DNA from: RGIG2707 sp045600065
GTDB lineage: Bacteria; Bacillota; Clostridia; Peptostreptococcales; Anaerovoracaceae
Direction of reading: 5' to 3'
DNA length: 23,230 nucleotides
Assembly (NCBI GenBank): GCA_045600065.1
Contig: JAZRXE010000088.1
Span: 1-23,230 of the forward strand
The translations under genes and the position numbers were made by a program. This document shows positions 21,229 through 23,230 of this stretch, piece after piece; the first letter of the stretch is position 1; every line of letters starts with the position of its first letter. Under the pieces are notes generated by a model that was given only the letters and a program-made list of their open reading frames with translations, was not told the DNA's origin and did no database searches.

Positions 21229-23058
21229 ATGGCAAAGAGGCTGGGTCCGGAATACGTTTACAGGAATATCAAAACAGGGCAGTATATTTACGGTATCTGC
21301 ACCGAAAGGAGCGAAGAAAAGGGCGTTTTCTTCCAAACCGGAATCGATGGCTACAGTGTCTGGCTTCCGGCTTACATAAGTGAGTCTTGCGTAGGTGATG
21401 CATCCTGGTTTGTTTTGACTTCTATTGACGTGGAAAAAGGAAAGCCGAAATACAGGCAGATCCCCGCCGGAAAAAGGAGCAGAGATGCTGTTGATGAATT
21501 GATGCCCGGATGGATTTGTTTATGCTACGTAACCGGTGTCAGTGACAGCTGCATCACCGTTCAGCTTACTCCGGAAAAGAGTGCCGTAGTTGAAAATCCG
21601 GGAATGTTTGATCCTTCCGAGGGTGATCTGTGCTGCGTAAAGCTGTTGGATTCAGAGGATGCTCCCAGGGCTGAGTTTATCAGCTGCGCTGCCGCAGGCG
21701 ACATAGAGAAGAAAAAAACGGATACTGTCAGGCAAGATGATACTGCATCGGCAGGTGTTCCACTGTCACTTGCCCCGGAAGCAATAGAAATCGACAATAA
21801 GACGCTTGCGCTTTTTGCCGAAAAGCTCGGCGAGGACTATGAGGATGCCCGGATGAACGCAACGACGATCATTTCCGAAGCCTATAACAATGCGGCAAAA
21901 AAGGGAGAGCTGATAAGCGAGCAGTTTTCAAAAAAGCAGAAAAACGATGGTCCGCACGTGTCCGTGTGTCTGCGCAGAGGTAAAAAAACTGACGAGGCGC
22001 TGCCCGAGCCTCCGGTTTTTGCCGGGCTTCGCCCGTCGAAAAAGGTCAACGGGAACTGGTATGTGGAGTTCGTCGGTGCAAAGTCCTCAGATCTCAGAAA
22101 GATCTTTTTATCTCAGGTATCCGTTGATGACCCGGCTGCAATGATAGGCGAGCTTGCAAGGATCGCACTGCCGGAAAAATGGTCCTACGGCGAGGATCCT
22201 TATGCTCCCAACAGGATACTTGAATCATATTTTTATTTTACATACTATTACATCTGGTCCTGCGATCAGCTTGTAAGCTCCGAAAACGGTCAGTTCCGGA
22301 TTTTCAATACAGGTCTTGTAAACTATAACTACAGCCCTGTCTACTGTGTTTTGAAGAAGAATCCCTTTGTCGGGCGCAGCGGTCAGAAGGAATGGTATTT
22401 TGAAGGATTTGCTGTATCCGGGGAGCGCGAGATTGGCAAGGAGATCACCAAATGGATATCCAATGAAGATCTTCCGCCGCGTCCGAATTACATCACAGAG
22501 CTCAGCGATCTGTTCTTTGATACGACAAAGTCCATAAATATGGACTACCAGCATATGATAGTCGACAATATAGAAAGGCTTCCTCTTGATATTTACAACT
22601 CGCTTCCGAGAAGCGGCTATTCAATCATAGAGCCTGTCGTAACCCAGCTTCGAAGCAGCTTATACCGCAGAAGTCTTTACAGGCAGCTTCAGCAGCTGAT
22701 AGAGGACAACAGCGAAAAGCTGCTCAGACCTCTTGTAAGGATATTCGAGGAGGCAGTATCGAACGCGGTCAACCGGGTCACATGGAACTACAAGACCGCA
22801 GTTCCCATCTTCTATCCGGCAAGGTTTATCATCAGCCTGCTTTTGCCTCTCGAACTGACTGATTCCTCAAGGGAAAGGCATACCCCGGATGTTGCGCTTG
22901 TGGTTTCCAGACAGCCTTCGGGCAATTATCAGGGTGAGACCATACTGACTCTTGAGATGGCATATCAGGATTCCAGAATCATCACTCGCCCGGACAGCGA
23001 CTGGCTCATTTCAGGGAACATAGTCGCCGGCGGGGATGCCGATTACGACGATTTATAG
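21229..23058 (+). CDS. DUF3825 domain-containing protein
   Basis: This encodes 609 residues from the ATG at 21229, preceded by GCGGGAG at a spacing of about 7. Residues about 310-597 match the DUF3825 pattern as I know it: an aromatic run (LESYFYFTYYYIW), FNTGLVNYNYSPVYCVLKKN, 'WYFEGFAVSGE', 'LPPRPNYITE', DNIERLP, and a C-terminal 'DVALVVSRQPSGNYQGETILTLEMAY ... RPDSDWL'. The N-terminal part has two beta-rich segments (about 1-60 and 92-150) that could be small OB-like or SH3-like domains. A charged linker and a helical segment (about 188-240) follow. There is no signal peptide or membrane helix, so it is cytoplasmic. DUF3825 has no established biochemical role to my knowledge; some relatives are joined to predicted RNA-binding domains, which hints at RNA work. 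The gene is alone, with its own promoter and terminator. Confidence 0.75.
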   Translation: MAKRLGPEYVYRNIKTGQYIYGICTERSEEKGVFFQTGIDGYSVWLPAYISESCVGDASWFVLTSIDVEKGKPKYRQIPAGKRSRDAVDELMPGWICLCYVTGVSDSCITVQLTPEKSAVVENPGMFDPSEGDLCCVKLLDSEDAPRAEFISCAAAGDIEKKKTDTVRQDDTASAGVPLSLAPEAIEIDNKTLALFAEKLGEDYEDARMNATTIISEAYNNAAKKGELISEQFSKKQKNDGPHVSVCLRRGKKTDEALPEPPVFAGLRPSKKVNGNWYVEFVGAKSSDLRKIFLSQVSVDDPAAMIGELARIALPEKWSYGEDPYAPNRILESYFYFTYYYIWSCDQLVSSENGQFRIFNTGLVNYNYSPVYCVLKKNPFVGRSGQKEWYFEGFAVSGEREIGKEITKWISNEDLPPRPNYITELSDLFFDTTKSINMDYQHMIVDNIERLPLDIYNSLPRSGYSIIEPVVTQLRSSLYRRSLYRQLQQLIEDNSEKLLRPLVRIFEEAVSNAVNRVTWNYKTAVPIFYPARFIISLLLPLELTDSSRERHTPDVALVVSRQPSGNYQGETILTLEMAYQDSRIITRPDSDWLISGNIVAGGDADYDDL

Positions 23059-23070
23059 CTTAGACAATCA

Positions 23071-23103
23071 AAAAGCACCGTTGCCTGCCGCAGCGGTGCT
23101 TTT
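23071..23103. terminator. Bidirectional terminator after the DUF3825 gene
   Basis: AAAAGCACCG (23071-23080) pairs perfectly with CGGTGCTTTT (23094-23103) over a 13-base loop. T-runs occur on both strands, which suits a convergent gene pair. Confidence 0.85.
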
Positions 23104-23146
23104 GCAGTATTCAATTGATCCCGGACGGCCCGGGACAATGCCGGCA

Positions 23147-23230
23147 TTATGCCTTCTGCAGGAATGCCCTGTAGATGCCGGGCATCATAACATCAAGAAT
23201 TCGAACATCCACACCCTCCCCCCCGTCCTC
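23147..23230 (-). CDS. Possible 3' end of a minus-strand gene running off the window
   Basis: From the window edge the minus strand stays open for 27 codons to a TAA at 23149-23147, reading a plausible end (GVDVRILDVMMPGIYRAFL, then QKA). It lies opposite a bidirectional terminator, which favours a real convergent gene. The piece is too short to assign. The LDVMMPG run resembles the phosphorylation site of response regulators, but ends too soon after it for an intact receiver domain. Confidence 0.3.
   Translation of the reverse strand, partial: EDGGEGVDVRILDVMMPGIYRAFLQKA

Noticed and set aside
23147..23230. A response regulator gene end, suggested by LDVMMPG
   Set aside because: The stop follows nine codons later, whereas a receiver domain needs about 60 more residues, so only an unassigned partial frame is reported.

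Overview
The window looks like chromosomal DNA from a strictly anaerobic, Gram-positive member of the Bacillota (class Clostridia; the genus cannot be told from sequence alone). The grounds are a reverse-type rubrerythrin, a sortase-anchored surface protein with a variant LPxTG signal, a CCA-encoding tRNA-Gly of Bacillus/Clostridium type, strong AGGAGG-type ribosome sites, and the GGGGACGGTTCTTCTGTG-type palindromic repeats that I recall from clostridial genomes.

Layout. (1) 146-1951: secreted protein with a copper-amine-oxidase-N-like stalk domain. (2) 2116-2700: reverse rubrerythrin behind a Fur/PerR-like operator. (3) 3088-5308: probable two-gene peptidase operon, an M55 D-aminopeptidase (DppA type) and an M24 metallopeptidase. 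(4) 5410-8358: a short DtxR/MntR-type metal regulator divergent from a copper P1B-ATPase (CopA). (5) 8459-8713: tRNA-Gly(CCC) followed by a duplicated tRNA 3' end and a compact set of three hairpins. (6) 8935-10701: sortase-anchored protein with three roughly 105-residue repeats. (7) 10803-11891: lipoprotein, minus strand, sharing a tight divergent promoter region with (8) 12019-17679: an operon of a small ubiquitin-like (beta-grasp-like) protein and a 1743-residue DUF4132/MolR-type HEAT protein. (9) 17799-20870: topoisomerase III with three zinc modules, minus strand. (10) 21229-23058: DUF3825-type protein. The last 84 bases may hold the 3' end of a minus-strand gene.

How the parts fit. The convergent gene pairs are separated either by ordinary bidirectional hairpin terminators (10728-10754, 23071-23103) or by clusters of GGGGACGGTTC palindromic repeats (5323-5400, 17694-17840). 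One repeat unit has been incorporated into the 3' end of topB and encodes its last residues and stop codon. Two minus-strand genes (the DtxR-like gene and topB) have good promoters whose -10 boxes lie only 8 and 6 bases before the ATG, so their mRNAs should be essentially leaderless.

The best candidate for an undescribed system is the small ubiquitin-like gene coupled to the giant DUF4132 gene. The second is the tRNA-Gly-derived structured repeat. No CRISPR array, complete insertion sequence, phage genes or rRNA were seen.
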